Source of the DNA: Gambelia wislizenii
Lineage: Eukaryota > Chordata > Lepidosauria > Squamata > Crotaphytidae
Assembly (NCBI GenBank): GCA_030847615.1
Contig: JAUMIR010000003.1
Coordinates: 56,095,001 to 56,159,000, forward strand
Length of the DNA stretch: 64,000 bases
Direction of reading: 5' to 3'
Shown here: positions 1-11,734 of the stretch, in pieces
Layout of the letters: each line of letters begins with the position of its first letter
Position numbering within the stretch: position 1 is the first letter of the stretch
Notes under the pieces: generated by a model
What the model was told of the DNA's origin: nothing
Database searches by the model: none
What the model saw: only the letters and a program-made list of their open reading frames with translations
Program-made: the position numbers and the translations under genes

Positions 1-1135
1 AACTTTGTTATTTTGACAGTTACAGCAAGGAAAATATTGATTGAAGGTATACAGCAGAGTCTTAATTTCATCTGCTTTTGATGAGCATTCCCTAAAAAAA
101 TAGGAAAACATTGTTTAGCTGCTGTTTTTATTTTTATTTTTCCATTTAGTATGATTGCTATGCATAGGACAAATAATGTATGAGCTAAATGAAAATAATC
201 CCACAGAAAATTAAAAAGGGCATTATTGCAAGATCCATATGTCCAAAGCTAAACTCCCTTTCATTAGTGTAACTGAGTAATGGCAGTGACACCTTGAAAG
301 GGAAAATTTAAGAATATTTATTTTGCCAGTTAATTTAGTGGGCACACGATAAATTCCAGCCTGTCTTAACTGAAAAGCTTGGCCGTATTTTTTTAACTAT
401 ATGTTTCTTTTTCCTGTAAGGATATTGCTCTCCTTATAAAGTGCAATTACATCATCAAAATATTAGCAGTGATTTTTAAAGGTTAAAATAAAAGACCGGG
501 TAATGAAAGTCATTGCTTTGGTTTGCAATGGAATAAAAAGACTTCCACTGGAGTACATATGCACTATTACAGAAATTAAGTATTATTTTTATAATGTCAG
601 CATTATTGAACACACAAGGGACATTTATTCACACAGTAGGTATCTACACCCACTGTAATTCCCATATGGTTCTACAAGGTCCTGTTTCTCTTCTTCCCCC
701 TTGCTCTGAATATACAGGCATGTGTGTAGAGTGGTAGAAATGAGAAGCAGCAGACAACATTAGGCCTAGGAAAGACAGACAGGGAAAGCTATGTACTCCA
801 GAATGAAGTAATTCCACTGACATTAATGGAATTTATGTGAAATTACACCAGAGCTGAAAAATTTGAAGACTGGAGCTTAGCATCTCATTGAATATAACCC
901 ATATAGCCTGTAAACCTACACATGCTTGGAGTCAAACTCCCCCCAAAAATGACTGCAAGTTTCTGCCCAGTCAAGTGGGACTCAGTTTAATACATCTAAT
1001 GAATTGTGCATATCTTTGTTACAAATGAGCATAGGATGATCCATATATGTGCTTTGACATCAGTGTTTTCATCCAGCACTCAAATAAATGGTCATCATCA
1101 GCTGTGACAGTGGTCAATAAAGTGTATGTAGATGT
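1..1135. other. no gene recognised
   Basis: AT-rich unique-looking DNA. I see no convincing coding frame, SINE promoter box or inverted repeat before about 1136. Confidence 0.5.
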
Positions 1136-1482
1136 CAGGGGTGTAGCTATAAGGGGCAAAATGAGAGCATTGGTCCCCTGAAATGAATTGTGCCCCTCAA
1201 TTAAAATTTCCTTTAGTCTCCAAATGTTAAGTGTTGCAATAACTTAAAACATCATTAGAGTATTTGGAAAGATAATTTAGGAATCCAAAGTAAAGGGGAA
1301 AGCAAAGCTATCAAGGGGATGTGAACGTAGCAAATATAAGAGTTCTAATAGTGAACCATTTCTATGTCTCACTCTCTGAAGTAACAGAAATTCATGGACT
1401 GAACAAAAATTTCATTAGGGGCAGCACTTTTATGGGGCTGGGGACAATGCTCTCATTTTCTCCCGCTGCAACTATGCTCCTG
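1136..1482. repeat. palindromic foldback element, family F copy 1
   Basis: The left end (GTGTAGCTATAAGGGGC, then AAAATGAGAGCATTGGTCCCC wording broken by a mismatch or two) is the reverse complement of the right end near 1440-1480, which carries GGGGACAATGCTCTCATTTT followed by CTCCCGCTGCAACTATGCTC. The interior holds AT-rich unique sequence. A second copy with the same arms lies at 63294-63645. No protein is encoded. The structure fits a non-autonomous DNA transposon (MITE); the superfamily cannot be told. Confidence 0.6.
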
Positions 1483-2764
1483 TGAGATGTGAAAAGAGAG
1501 AGAGAGACAGACAGACAGACTGGGGAGGGAAAGAGATTGTGTTTCTTCTTCAGCTCCTAAAAAACCTACACCTTCATCCCAGTGCCTTCACTTTTTCCTT
1601 CAGTTTGAACACATACCAGTTATATTGTCTGAACTTGCTGTCTCAGGCCTAGCTCTAATTATTACTTTTAACAATTTATGGAGGTGTTCTTGGCCACAAA
1701 CCAGCCTGTCACATGTATGGTGCAGACATCAGCCCACTGTGTATTTTCCCCTCTTCCTTTGAAAGAACTGAAAATTCTAAAGCTCTTTTGTACCAAACTT
1801 CACACAGTTTGGCTGACCCCTGGTTCAAGTACACGGAAAGGACTAATCTTACACTGCATATAAATGAGACTAGGTCCCACTTGGCAGCTTTTGTCAATGT
1901 ACATCTCAGTGTTTCTTCATTTACATTTGGCATGAGCTTTATATACATAAATTAAATAATTATAAGAGCACAGGAATGGACAAAAGCTTTGCAACTCAAA
2001 AGATTTATTTCCTAGCTTTGTTAACACTAACTCACTCTCTCTCTCACTTTCTCTCTCACTTACTCTTATTCTTCCCTTTCTGCCCTCCCTCGCTTCCAGA
2101 GACCTTTATATTTATATCATTAATATGCTTCAATTCAGCAGTGACAGAGCAGTTACACATTTGCAGCAATACACTGTGGTAAAACCTATCTGGGTTGTGT
2201 CCTAAATGGGTAGACAAATCAGATGTATATTTTCTATATATTAGCTATATAGATATGTTATCTATAGCTTTTATAAATAAGAACCAAGATCATATAAAGT
2301 TTAAAAGGTAATTCAGTTTTGGTACTAGGACTGTCCCCTTTGTTTCTTTACATACAAATAAAACAGAAGGCATGTAAGACACATGGTTTGTATTTGTGAT
2401 GTTGGTGTCACTTTAGCATCTTGTATAATATGTCTAACATGTTCAAGTAGTTAAATACATAGGCATGTTAGTCTTCATCAATATGCAAAGGGATATTGTA
2501 GCACTTTTGACACTAATTAGGAGAAAGACAGTTGTAGCATAACCTTTTGCAGACTGAGGGCTTGTCTGCACAGGTGAAGAATCCTGTAATTGTATTCACA
2601 GCACAGTTGACACACAACATTTTTGATTATTCTCATTTTCATTGGGGTTTCTGCAGGAAACTCCAGATCTGAAAGATGTGTGGTTTGTTCTGAATTTAAG
2701 GGGTAAAGCCAGATATTTGCCCATGTGGAGACTGAAGTTGGTTTCAATAAAAAGCCAGGGGTGG
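1483..2764. other. no gene recognised
   Basis: Contains a short GA/GACA-rich stretch near 1497-1520 and a pyrimidine-rich stretch near 2030-2100. The short open frames here have no recognisable domain. Confidence 0.5.
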
Positions 2765-3300
2765 GAAGTGTGAAGTCGAAGGCTTTCACGGCTGGCATCC
2801 ATAGATTTTCCTTGGTTTGGGGGGGGGGCTGTGAGACCGTGTTCTGGAATAGTTTCTTTCTGACGTTTTGCCTGCATCTGTGGCTAGCATCTTCAGAGAA
2901 TGGTTGGGTAGGAATGTGTGTGGAGTTTATGTGCTGTGAACACCTGTTGGGGAGTATATGTAAATTTATGTAATTGAATGGTTAGTTTCTGGGTATAGAA
3001 ATGCAAGGCTGATTAGTATCTGTTTGGATAATGGTTGGTTGATGGGCCATTATCTGCTGTTATTTAAAAACACAGAAATTCTGGACCAGGCCAACAACTA
3101 TCATGTCAGAATGCACAGAGAAGCTACTGATATCCACAAACACCTGGACAACTTCAACAGGAAAAAAGAAAGCTTAAAAGTAAACAAAATCTGGCTCCCA
3201 GTTTTGAAAAACAATAGAATCAAAATGCAACACTTACAAAGGAATTCCACCCAGGGATGGGAGATTTCCAGCAGATTTATGCCAATGTATAAATAGCACT
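2765..3300 (+). mobile_element. Penelope-like retroelement fragment (probable)
   Basis: The left part (2770-2900) contains GTCGAAGGCTTTCACGGC and a following CTGACGTTTTGCCTGCATCTG, words I know from an abundant squamate repeat that I associate with Penelope-like elements. Downstream, a frame at 3070-3220 reads NYHVRMHREA, then KHLDNFNRK and KIWLPVLK. This resembles the C-terminal tail of the Penelope reverse transcriptase/GIY-YIG protein, where HREA.EI.KH..NFNR precedes WLPVL. The RT core and the nuclease motif itself are absent, so this is a 3' remnant. The Penelope name is inference; another retroelement with a similar C-terminus is possible. Confidence 0.45.
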
Positions 3301-3518
3301 GTCCATTGAGAAATAATGATGGCAGTTTCAACAGGAATGCAAATGCATCTCACTACAGTGCTTTTATAGTCTGACCAGCTAATCTGTTTTCCTGCTCATT
3401 CCCCTGTCTGATCACTTAGGCCAAATCTACACTACACAATAATCCAGTTAATACTGGAGGATTTTTTTGAGGAGGAATCCCACAGTCCTGTTTCACTGAT
3501 TACTTAAGCTTTCTCAGC

Positions 3519-4499
3519 ATGGACACTGATGGAACTGCTGCAGTCACCTGCAACACTTGTGGGATGTTTGTCTTCTTGCCTACAGAAGTCGGGAACTTCA
3601 CATGAATGAAGTGCAAGTTGGTAGCCCTCTTGGAGGAGAAAGTCCAGCAGCTGGAGACCCGGGTAGCTACACTTCTCCATATTCATGAGCAAGAGGTTTT
3701 CCTGAACAGAACAGAGTAAACAGTCTTGGACGGGGGCCACACAGAGGAAGTGGTTGGGGAGGAGAGGGTCACTTCACATACACAGGAGGTAGACAGCTGG
3801 AGGAATGTCACACACAGAAGTAGAATAAACAGGGATTGTTCTGGCAGCTTGCAGCTACAGAATTGATTTGAACCTCTCTCCCTTATCAAGGAAAACGAGG
3901 AAGAGCAGCATGGACAGACTTCAGGGGCAGGGCAGGGGACCCTGAGAGTACCACCGCAAGGAACAGCTGCTGCTAAGCCTCGGCAGAGGTGTGTGGTGGT
4001 GGTGGGAGACCCCTTGCTGAGGGGTATGGAAGCAATGATTTGTGGGCCTGACAAGATGTCTCGGGTCTCCCTGTGTTGTCTCCCTAGGGCAAATATCCAT
4101 GATGTGATGGAGAGGCTGACAAGACTGGTCAAGCCTACTGATCATTACCCCTTCTTTTTGGTCCATGTGGGAACCAATGATACTGAAAGGCACAGCTTTC
4201 CAAAGATCAGAAGAGATTGTGAGGCCTTGGGGAGGAAGCTGAAAGAAATGAATGCACAGGTTGTCATCTTGTCTCTTCTGCCAGTTGTAGGGCATGGTCC
4301 AGGAAGGGAGAAGAAAATAGCCAATGTAAACAACTGGCTCCGTAGATGGTGTCACCGAGAACGATTTGGATTCTTGGATCATGGGCTGCAGTTTCATGAG
4401 GGGGGACGTCTGGCAAGGGATGGGGTGCATCTCACGACAGTTGGCAGAAATGTTTTTGCCAACAGTCTCAAGAAATTGATCAGGAGGGCTTTAAACTGA
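3519..4499 (+). pseudogene. CR1 ORF1 with SGNH-type esterase domain, broken
   Basis: From the ATG at 3519 one frame runs to the TGA at 4497-4499 (327 codons), with premature stops at 3603-3605 (TGA) and 3717-3719 (TAA). The N-terminus has a small Cys pair (CNTCGMF) followed by a coiled-coil-like stretch (LVALLEEKVQQLETRVATL). The C-terminal 168 residues (from 3993) are a GDSL/SGNH esterase-like domain, with a HVGTNDTE block, and DGVHLT carrying the Asp-His pair near the end. In CR1, ORF1 proteins bind RNA and carry an esterase of unclear role. The nucleophile motif, usually GDSLLRG, reads GDPLLRG here: Ser is replaced by Pro, so the esterase would be dead even without the stops. Confidence 0.85.
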
Positions 4500-4768
4500 G
4501 TCATATGGGGGAGGGAGACAGTATTCTGGAAGACAAAAGGGCTGGAGAAAATAGTCAAACTGGCATAGAGGCAACAAGGCAAACAGTGCAAGGACCCAAC
4601 AATGGGAGGCAAACAAAAAAAAAACTTGCACAGGCAGCAAGTAAAGGGAACACATGGTCTTAGATGTCTCTATACTAATGAGCAGAGCATGGGAAATAAG
4701 CAAGATGAACTTGTACTCCTAGAACAACAAAGCAAATATGATATAATAGGCATTACTGAAACCTGGTG

Positions 4769-4817
4769 GGATGAGTCTCATGGAATGTAGAAATGGATGA
4801 GTCTCATGGAATGTAGG
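4769..4817 (+). repeat. 26-bp tandem duplication inside CR1 endonuclease
   Basis: The word GGATGAGTCTCATGGAATGT occurs at 4769 and again at 4795. The period is 26 bp, and the duplication places a TAG (4788-4790) after the ITETWWDESHGM segment, ending the endonuclease frame. Confidence 0.85.
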
Positions 4818-6307
4818 AATAGAGGGGTATAACCTTTTTAAGAGAAACAGGCCAAACAGGAAAGGAGGAAGAATAGCATTATATGTCAGGGATATCTACA
4901 CCAGTGAAGAGATCCACGACATCAGTACTGGAAGCCAGGTGGAGAGCATCCGGATAAAAATTAAAGGGGAGGGAAACAACAGGGATGTTATTGTGGGACT
5001 CTACTACAGACTCCCAAGTCAGATGGAAGAATTGGATGATGCCTTTCTAGAACAGATGACCACACATGCAGAAAGGAGAGATGTAGTAGTGATGGGTGAC
5101 TTCAACTATTCTGGTATTTGCTGGAAATCTAACTCAACCAAAACTTCAAGGTCTAGCAAATTCCTTACTTGCCTGGACAGCAATTTAATTATCTAAAAGG
5201 TGGAAGAGGCAGCAAGGGAGTCAGCTATTTTAGATCTGATCCTGACCAACAGGGATGACCTGGTTAATGGGGTGCATGCGGTTGGATCCTTAGGTGAGTG
5301 TGATCATGTTCTCCTGGAGTTTGTTATGCAATGGAAAGGAGAATCCAGGCATAGTCAGACACGCATGCTTGACTTTAGGAGAGCTGATTTCAATAAACTC
5401 AGGGAAATACTGGGGGTGATCCCATGGTCAGGAATACTAAAAGAGAGGGGACTTCAAGACGGATGGGACTTTCTCAAAAGGGAGATACTGAAGGCACAAT
5501 TTCAAACAGTACCAATGAGGAAGAAAAATGGGATGTGAAACCAGGATGGATGACTAAAGAACTTTCAACAGAGCTAAATTTTAAACGAAACATGTATAGG
5601 AAATGGAAAAAGGGGGAAATTACCAAAGAAGAATTCAAACAGATAGCGAACACATGTAGGAGTAAAGTCAGAAAAGCTAAAGCGCAGAATGAGCTCAGGC
5701 TCGCTAGAAAGTTAAGAACAATAAAAAGGGGGTATTTGGGGTATATCTGCAGCAAAAGGAAGAAGGAAATGGTAGGGCCACTACGTGGAGGAGATGGCAA
5801 AATGCTAACAGAGGATAGAGAAAAGGCAGAATTACTCAACACCTTCTTTGCCTCAGTGTTTTCAGAAAAGCAAAAGGTGATCAACCTGAGGATAATGGAA
5901 CAGACAACACAATAGGAAAATCCAGCACAGAATAGGTAAAGAGGTAGTACAGGAATACCTTCTTAATCTAAATGAATTTAAATCTCCAGGACCGGATGAA
6001 CTACATCCAAGGTTATTAAAAGAGCTGGCAAATGTAACCTCAGAGCCATTGGCAATAATCTTTGAGAATTCCTGGAGAACAGGAGAAGTCCCAGCAGACT
6101 GGAGGAGGGCAAATGTTGTCTCCATCTTCAAAAAGGGGATAAAAGAGGATCCCAACAATTATCGTTCAGTTAGTCTGACATCAATACCAGGGAAGATTCT
6201 AGAGCAGATCATTAAACAGATAGTCTGTGAACATTTAGAAGGCAATGCCATAATCACAAAAAGTCAACGTGGGTTTCAGAGAAACAAGTCATGCCAGACT
6301 AATCTGA

Positions 6308-6308
<1 letters not shown>

Positions 6309-6342
<34 letters not shown>

Positions 6343-6347
6343 TTTTT
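6309..6347 (+). repeat. (CT)n then poly-T tract in CR1 RT
   Basis: About 26 bases of CT followed by about 14 T. In the CR1 copy at 13859 the matching site has only CTCTTTTTTT, so the tract has expanded here. It breaks the RT frame between fingers and palm. Confidence 0.9.
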
Positions 6348-7545
6348 ATAAAGTTACCAGCTTGGTAGATGAAGGGAACGCTGTGGATATTGCATATATT
6401 GATTTCAGTAAGGCGTTTGACAAGGTTCCCCATGACATTCTTGCAAACAAGCTTGTAAAATGTGGGCTAGACAAGTTAACTATTAAATGGATTTGTAATT
6501 GGTTGACTGGCCGAACCCAAAAGGTGCTCAGCCGTGGCTCCTCTTCATCTTGGAAAGATGTGACCAGTGGGGTGCCACAGGGTTCTGTCCTGGGCCCAGT
6601 GCTATTCAACATCTTTATCAATGACTTGGATGAGGAAATAGAGGGCATACTTATCAAATTTGCAGATGACACCAAATTAGGAGGAGTAGCTAATACCCTA
6701 GAGGACAGGAACAAAATTCAAAATTACCTGAATAGACTAGAAAGCTGGGCCAAAGCTAACAAAATGAAATTCAATATGGAGACATGTACGGTACTGCACT
6801 TAGGGCAGAAAAATGAATTGCATAGATATAGTATGGGGGAGACCTGGCTGAATGAGACTACGTGGAAAGGGATCTAGGAGTCCTAGTAGACCACAAGTTG
6901 AACATGAGTCAACAGTGTGATGCGGCAGCTAAAAAGGCCAATGCAATTTTGGGCTGCATCAATAGAAGTATTGTGTCTAGATCAAGGGAAGTAATAGTGC
7001 CGCTCTATTCTGCCTTGGTCCGGCCTCGCCTATAATACTGTGCCCAGTTCTGGGCACCACAATTCAAAAAGGATATTAACAAATTGGAGCATGTCCAGAG
7101 AAGGGCAACTAAAATGGTGAAAGGTCTGAAAACCATGCCTGCTGCTGAGGAGAGACTTAGGGAGCTGGGTATGTTTAGCCTGGTAAAAAGACAGTGAAGG
7201 GGTGATATGATAGTCCTGTTTAAGTATTTGAAGGTGTCACATTGAGGATGAAGCAGGCTTATTTTCTGCTGCTCCAGAGACTAGCACATGGAACGATGGA
7301 TGCAAGCTCCAGGAACAGAGATTCCACCTCAACATTAGGAGGAACTTTCTGACAGTAAGAGCTGTTCGGCAGTGGACCACACTCCCGTGGAGCATGGTGA
7401 GGTCTCCTTCCTTAGAGGTCTTTAAACAGAGGCTGGATGGCCATCTGTCAGGGATGCTTTGATTGTGATTTCCTGCATGGCAGGGGGTTGGACTGAATGG
7501 CCCTCGTGGTCTCTTCCAACTCTAAAATTCTATGATTCTGTGATT

Positions 7546-7714
7546 CAGTTTGAAACTGGATTATTTGCCGTGGCTCCTTCCTATGGAACCCTGGGATTTG
7601 TAGTTTTGTGATGCACCAGCACACTTTGGAAGAGAAGGCTAAAGACTTTGTAAAATTACAAACCCCAAGATTCCATAGGGAGGAGCCTTGGCAAATAATC
7701 CAATTTCAAACTGG
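7546..7714. repeat. palindromic MITE A
   Basis: The left arm (CAGTTTGAAACTGG, then ATTATTTGCC.TGGCTCCT) pairs with the right arm, which ends in CAATTTCAAACTGG. The centre carries GGGATTTGTAGTTTTGTGA, a motif shared with the elements at 7725, 35371 and 60642. It is non-coding; the short frame inside is a by-product. The family looks like a hAT-type MITE, but that is inference. Confidence 0.65.
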
Positions 7715-7724
7715 AGTATTTAGT

Positions 7725-7944
7725 GGCCCTTTCACACATCACAATTATAGCACTTTGGTTTCACTTGCCATGGCACTATCCTATGGAATTATGGGATTTG
7801 CAGTTTAAGGTGGGCTATTTAGAATTCTCAACTAGAGAGTTCTAGTTTCTTACCAGATCACAAAACACCTGGAAGCCATAGGATGTTGCCATGGCAGTTA
7901 AAGTGGAACCATATCACTATAATTGTATAGCATGAAAGGGCCCC
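7725..7944. repeat. palindromic MITE B
   Basis: The ends read GGCCCTTTCACACATCAC and, inverted, GGGCCCTTTCATGCTATAC. The subterminal arms TTGCCATGGCACTATCCTATGG and its complement near 7880-7900 confirm the foldback. It lies 10 bp from MITE A and shares its central GGGATTTG.AGTTT word. The superfamily is probably hAT (inference). Confidence 0.65.
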
Positions 7945-9561
7945 TGGACTTGATAGTTCTCCAAATAGAACAGGGCTAGGCACACTTCAGGCTAACAGCA
8001 TCTATTGGGATTTTCATTTTTAAAAATTCACCAATTGGAAGCACAGGTAAAATAACATCTCATGACATAGACTTATGGAATAAATTTCTGTGAGCACATG
8101 CAAGAATTCATTTCTGTACCAAAATTGAATATCACATGTAAATGTTTTCACACACAAGTCTACTCTTGTCTTTCCCTAAGATTTCTTCATTTCAACAGCC
8201 TAAATTAGGAAAAGAGGCAAGGCTTTTTGCTGTTGCTACTGTAACACTAGGAGCTATATTTTTACAATGGAAGTCAGAAACCCTAGGAGATCTACAGCAG
8301 ATCACATGGAAATGTACCAGCAGATCCCATTCAGACAGTAAGTAGACTGCTCATGAAATAAAAAATACTTTCAAACAGACGACTCATCTCTGAAAATCCA
8401 TAAAGGAGAGGATTGAGTCAAGGAGAGGACTGTCCTCTGCCAGTCCTTCAAAATGAGGACTGTTCTCTCTAATATGGATCACATGGTCAACCTAACAAAC
8501 ATCCTAGCATTGGTCCTCAAATTAATACACACAATGTGGGAAGGGGACCTGTATTCTGATTTAAACCACAAGATAGACTTTAACCTCTTGATGAATTTAT
8601 ATCTGTGAAGAAAGGTTAATGTATCTATATTACAGGAATTATCAAAGTAGGGGGTGAAAACACAATCCTGTTAATCTTTATTCAGAAGTAAGTTCCATTA
8701 AGTGCAGCAGTTTCAGGTAGAAGAATAAGAGAGCTGCTTCTTGTCAAAATGATGACATCATGTACAGAGGTAAGAACTGTGGCCAGTTTGCTTCAATAAG
8801 TTGAAGGCAGCTGCTTGGCAAATCTGTTTAAATCACACAATGACAGGTTTTTCACTGCCTGCCTGAATGACTGGAATCCTTTTAAACAAAGGAGAAAGAG
8901 TGTAAAGATATGGTAGTATGATTATACACACCAAGTGTGAGCTTCTGCAAAAGCCCACAAAAACACAATAGAATTACAGTATAGTATACACACTGTCAAA
9001 ACAAGTTGCATATCTTCTTGAAATATGAAGCTGTTGCAACGTTATGGCCATACACTCCCTCTGAAATGATAATGAGCATTTCTGATTTGCTGGATCGTTT
9101 GTTTGCTGGGCATTGGAGGAAAAAGAAACAAGCTATGGTAAAGCTTATATAAGAGCTTCAGGGCTAGAACCTTTGTTCTGTACCATTTATGTAACTTAAA
9201 GATAAATCTTAATCTGAAAAGCAGTGAGGTCAACACAGTGCTTAGCTACAGGGGCTGCGTTCATGGTCAGTGAATTTAGGGGATCTTGCTCTCATTTCAT
9301 ATCAGAGTTTCTACTAGCTACCAGAACAATGCCCCAGTATCCATGTGCTCTTATCACCAGACAGACATTCAAGCAGATCGCTTTTCTTATGTAATCACCC
9401 ATGTGCTAGCACTTTTGTGAGCAACCCAGCTGGAAAAATCAGCAAGGGGGGGAAAAAAGGCAATTTGGACAGTGAATGCAGAAAGAAAGCCAGCCCTTTA
9501 ACAGAGCTGCATGTAACTGTTACTTAATGAGCATTGAATTCAAGGTGGGACAAAATAGGTT
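7945..9561. other. no gene recognised
   Basis: AT-rich DNA with scattered short frames that have no recognisable domain. No SINE boxes or strong inverted repeats seen. Confidence 0.5.
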
Positions 9562-9562
9562 T

Positions 9563-9609
<47 letters not shown>

Positions 9610-9614
9610 ATATG
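9562..9614 (+). repeat. (TATATG)n microsatellite
   Basis: About eight copies of TATATG/TATGTA ending in TATATATATGG. Confidence 0.95.
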
Positions 9615-10744
9615 GAACATTTTGGTTTGGAACATGCTCTCTTCATTGGGCAGAATGAGGAAAGAGCAACATAGACATGTGCTAGGTGACTAGAGAACAT
9701 TTGTGTTATAGGACTAGAAAGCTTGCATTGTTGATAGTGTTCTATTCCGAAAGGGTGATTATGGAAATTTATTTTACAGATATTTAATTTAGAAGACCTA
9801 CAATATTAACGAGAAGACAGCTATAAAAGATTAGAAAATCATCACCTTGATTTAAAGCCATTTTCTAGCATGAGTAGAAGAATGTTGTATTGTAATTTGG
9901 TCATGGTGGGAAAACTCTGGGCAGGAGATCACACAATTCTAACCCGTTGCTTTTTAAGTTCGTACAGAATCTCAAAAGCCATTTTCCCTCAGCTATGCTA
10001 TTTTATTCCTAGCATTCCTTTTGTACTATACCACTAGTTGAATTATGTTTTCTGTTGGTCAACATATACCCATATATGTACACATAGACAGAGAGGAAGA
10101 AAGTGGGCTGTAGTGCTTAGAATGATAGACTAACAATAAAGAGATCCAGCTTTGTGTCCCCATTGAGCCTTAAAACTCACTGTCTGACCTTGAACAACTC
10201 ATACAGATTTGTTATGAGTAGATGTGAGGATGAAGACAGCCATATACCACAACTTGAGCTCATTAGAGGAAACACACTGAGAATGGTGTGGAAGGAGGTT
10301 TGCACCAGCCACTCAGGCATGTTAAGCAGGCTGAGAACTATAGTCAAGCTATTTTTTGGTCACAATGTTAGCTTGAAGCTTTAAAATGTTTTTAAATTAA
10401 GGTTGTCCAAAGAAAAATGTTACAAAACTTAAAAGTTCAGCCATCTGGTGATCTCAATGGAACAAATCAGCACTGTGCTGAGAATATATTAAAAACCAGA
10501 AGTGTTCCCCAAAGACATTTAAGATTTTGGTATTCCACATTGTTTGATTATCTCTTCTGTTTTCAAGTCTAGCTGGTTGCTTCACGTTTTTCCATACCTT
10601 TCAGTAGTTATTATGGCCCAAGATCTCATTCTACTGTTGTGGAATAGAAATATATCCGTATGTAAATATCTATATGTATATAGAGGAGGGAAGTGAAGCC
10701 TCTCAATCACCCAAAATAATATATCATGTTCTACATTTCACATA
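9615..10744. other. no gene recognised
   Basis: AT-rich intergenic-like DNA without a recognisable repeat or coding region. Confidence 0.5.
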
Positions 10745-11734
10745 CAGTGAGCCCTTGGTATCCACTGGGGTTTGGTTCCAGGACTCACTGTGGATGGCAA
10801 AATCTCTGGATGCTCAAGTCCCATTATATACACTCTCTGGCTTTTCGTTGCAAACAAAGAGTCAGGAAGGACTCATCCCACGCTTTCTGCAAACGCGCTG
10901 ATGACTAAAAAGGCCAATCCGAGAGAAACAAGCCCGGTTGCAGAAAGCACAGCAGAAGGTCTCCTTGGGTGATGTTTCTGGGTTGTGATTCTTTCTGCGT
11001 TGTCATTTCTCTTCAAGACTTGTTCGGCATGAGTTCTCAAATAAGGCTGCAGCATTGTGGATAGTGCATCTCCATGCCTCCCAATGTGAGGCCAGGGCGG
11101 ATCATTGTTGGTGATCAATTTGGCCGAGCCTGAGATGTTGTTTCAGGGAGTCCTTGTATTGCTTTTTTGGAGCGCCCCTCTTACACTGACCCATGGCAAG
11201 TTCACCATAGAGTACTATTTTTGGGAGGCAATGGTCCTCCATCCTAGAAATGTGCCCTGCCCAGCGCAGCTGTGTTCTCAATATCATGGCCTCAGTGCTG
11301 CTGATCCCTGCTTGCTCAAGGATAGCAACATTCGTCACATAGTCAATCCACTGTATATTTAGGATTGTGCGTATACAGCGCTGATGAAAGCATTTGAGGA
11401 GTCATAATGTTGGCGATAGGTGACGATGTTTCAGACCCGTAAAGGAGAATAGACAGTACAATGACTCTATACACACTGATTTTTGTGCTTCGCCTCAGGT
11501 GTTTGTTACTCCAGACTCCTTTGTAAAGTCTTCCAAATGTGCTATATGCCTTTGCTGATCTGTGATCGATGGATGCTCAAGTCCCATTATATACAATGGT
11601 GTAGTAAAATGGTGTCCCTTATATAAAATGGCAAAATCATGATTTGTTTTTGGATTTTTTTGGCAGGGGGATATTTTCAAGCTGTGGATGGTGGAATCCG
11701 TGGATGCAGACTCTATGGATACGGAGGGCTCCAG
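10745..11734. mobile_element. Tigger/pogo-like DNA element, split by a LINE insertion
   Basis: The left end CAGTGAGCCCTTGGTATCC is preceded by TA. The right end at 11690-11734 reads GGATACGGAGGGCTCCAG; inverted it gives CTGGAGCCCTCCGTATCC, matching the left terminus. With the 10833-11569 insertion removed, about 250 bp remain, so this is a non-autonomous copy. The ends resemble the Tigger termini known in mammals (CAGT..GCCCTCCGTATCC). The 3' flank is AT rather than TA, so the target duplication is imperfect. A right-end fragment of the same family is at 31630-31680. Confidence 0.65.
10833..11569 (-). mobile_element. 5'-truncated RTE-like LINE inserted in the Tigger element
   Basis: On the minus strand it encodes the end of a reverse transcriptase: LLYGSETW (near 11430), then TNVAILEQAGISS, LRWAGHISRMEDHCLPK and GAPKKQYKDSLKQHL (11338 to 11110). 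This is the block found after the palm in RTE-type and related LINE polymerases. Further on comes a Cys/His segment close to the 3' end, matching the copy at 41331-41703. The insertion is flanked by a perfect 26-bp direct repeat (10807-10832 and 11570-11595), a target site duplication from target-primed reverse transcription. The exact clade is inference. Confidence 0.85.

Larger units (their letters stand above)
4602..7462 (+). pseudogene. CR1 ORF2 (APE endonuclease and reverse transcriptase), broken
   Basis: Domains appear in order but in several frames. Endonuclease: YTNEQSMGNK and ITETWW around 4660-4775, GDFNYSGICW near 5095-5125, and DLILTNRDDLV with GECDH near 5230-5310, where the usual Ser of the SDH motif is Cys. 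A linker (5540-5870) is shifted in frame. RT: the fingers (NSWRTGEVPADWRRANVV) from 6064, then after a CT/T expansion and another frameshift the palm with YIDFSKAFDKVPHD, PQGSVLGP and FADDTKLGG (6395-6690). The C-terminal region is interrupted by stops near 7033 and 7196 but continues to the normal end at 7460-7462. Breaks include a stop at 4788 linked to a 26-bp tandem duplication and a TAA at 5194. Confidence 0.88.
3430..7545 (+). mobile_element. near full-length CR1 LINE (inactive)
   Basis: A CR1 non-LTR retrotransposon running from a GC-richer 5' region through ORF1 and ORF2 to the typical CR1 3' end, where ATTCTATG/ATTCTGTG octamers stand at about 7528-7545. Both ORFs carry stops and frameshifts. 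CR1 copies are usually heavily 5'-truncated, so a copy that keeps the ORF1 esterase is less common. The 3' end abuts a palindromic MITE with almost no spacer. The sequence just upstream (3418-3430) resembles a different repeat, so the true 5' boundary is uncertain. Confidence 0.85.

Noticed and set aside
3683..4430. Minus-strand frames of 149 and 169 codons
   Set aside because: Antisense shadows of the CR1 ORF1 esterase frame.
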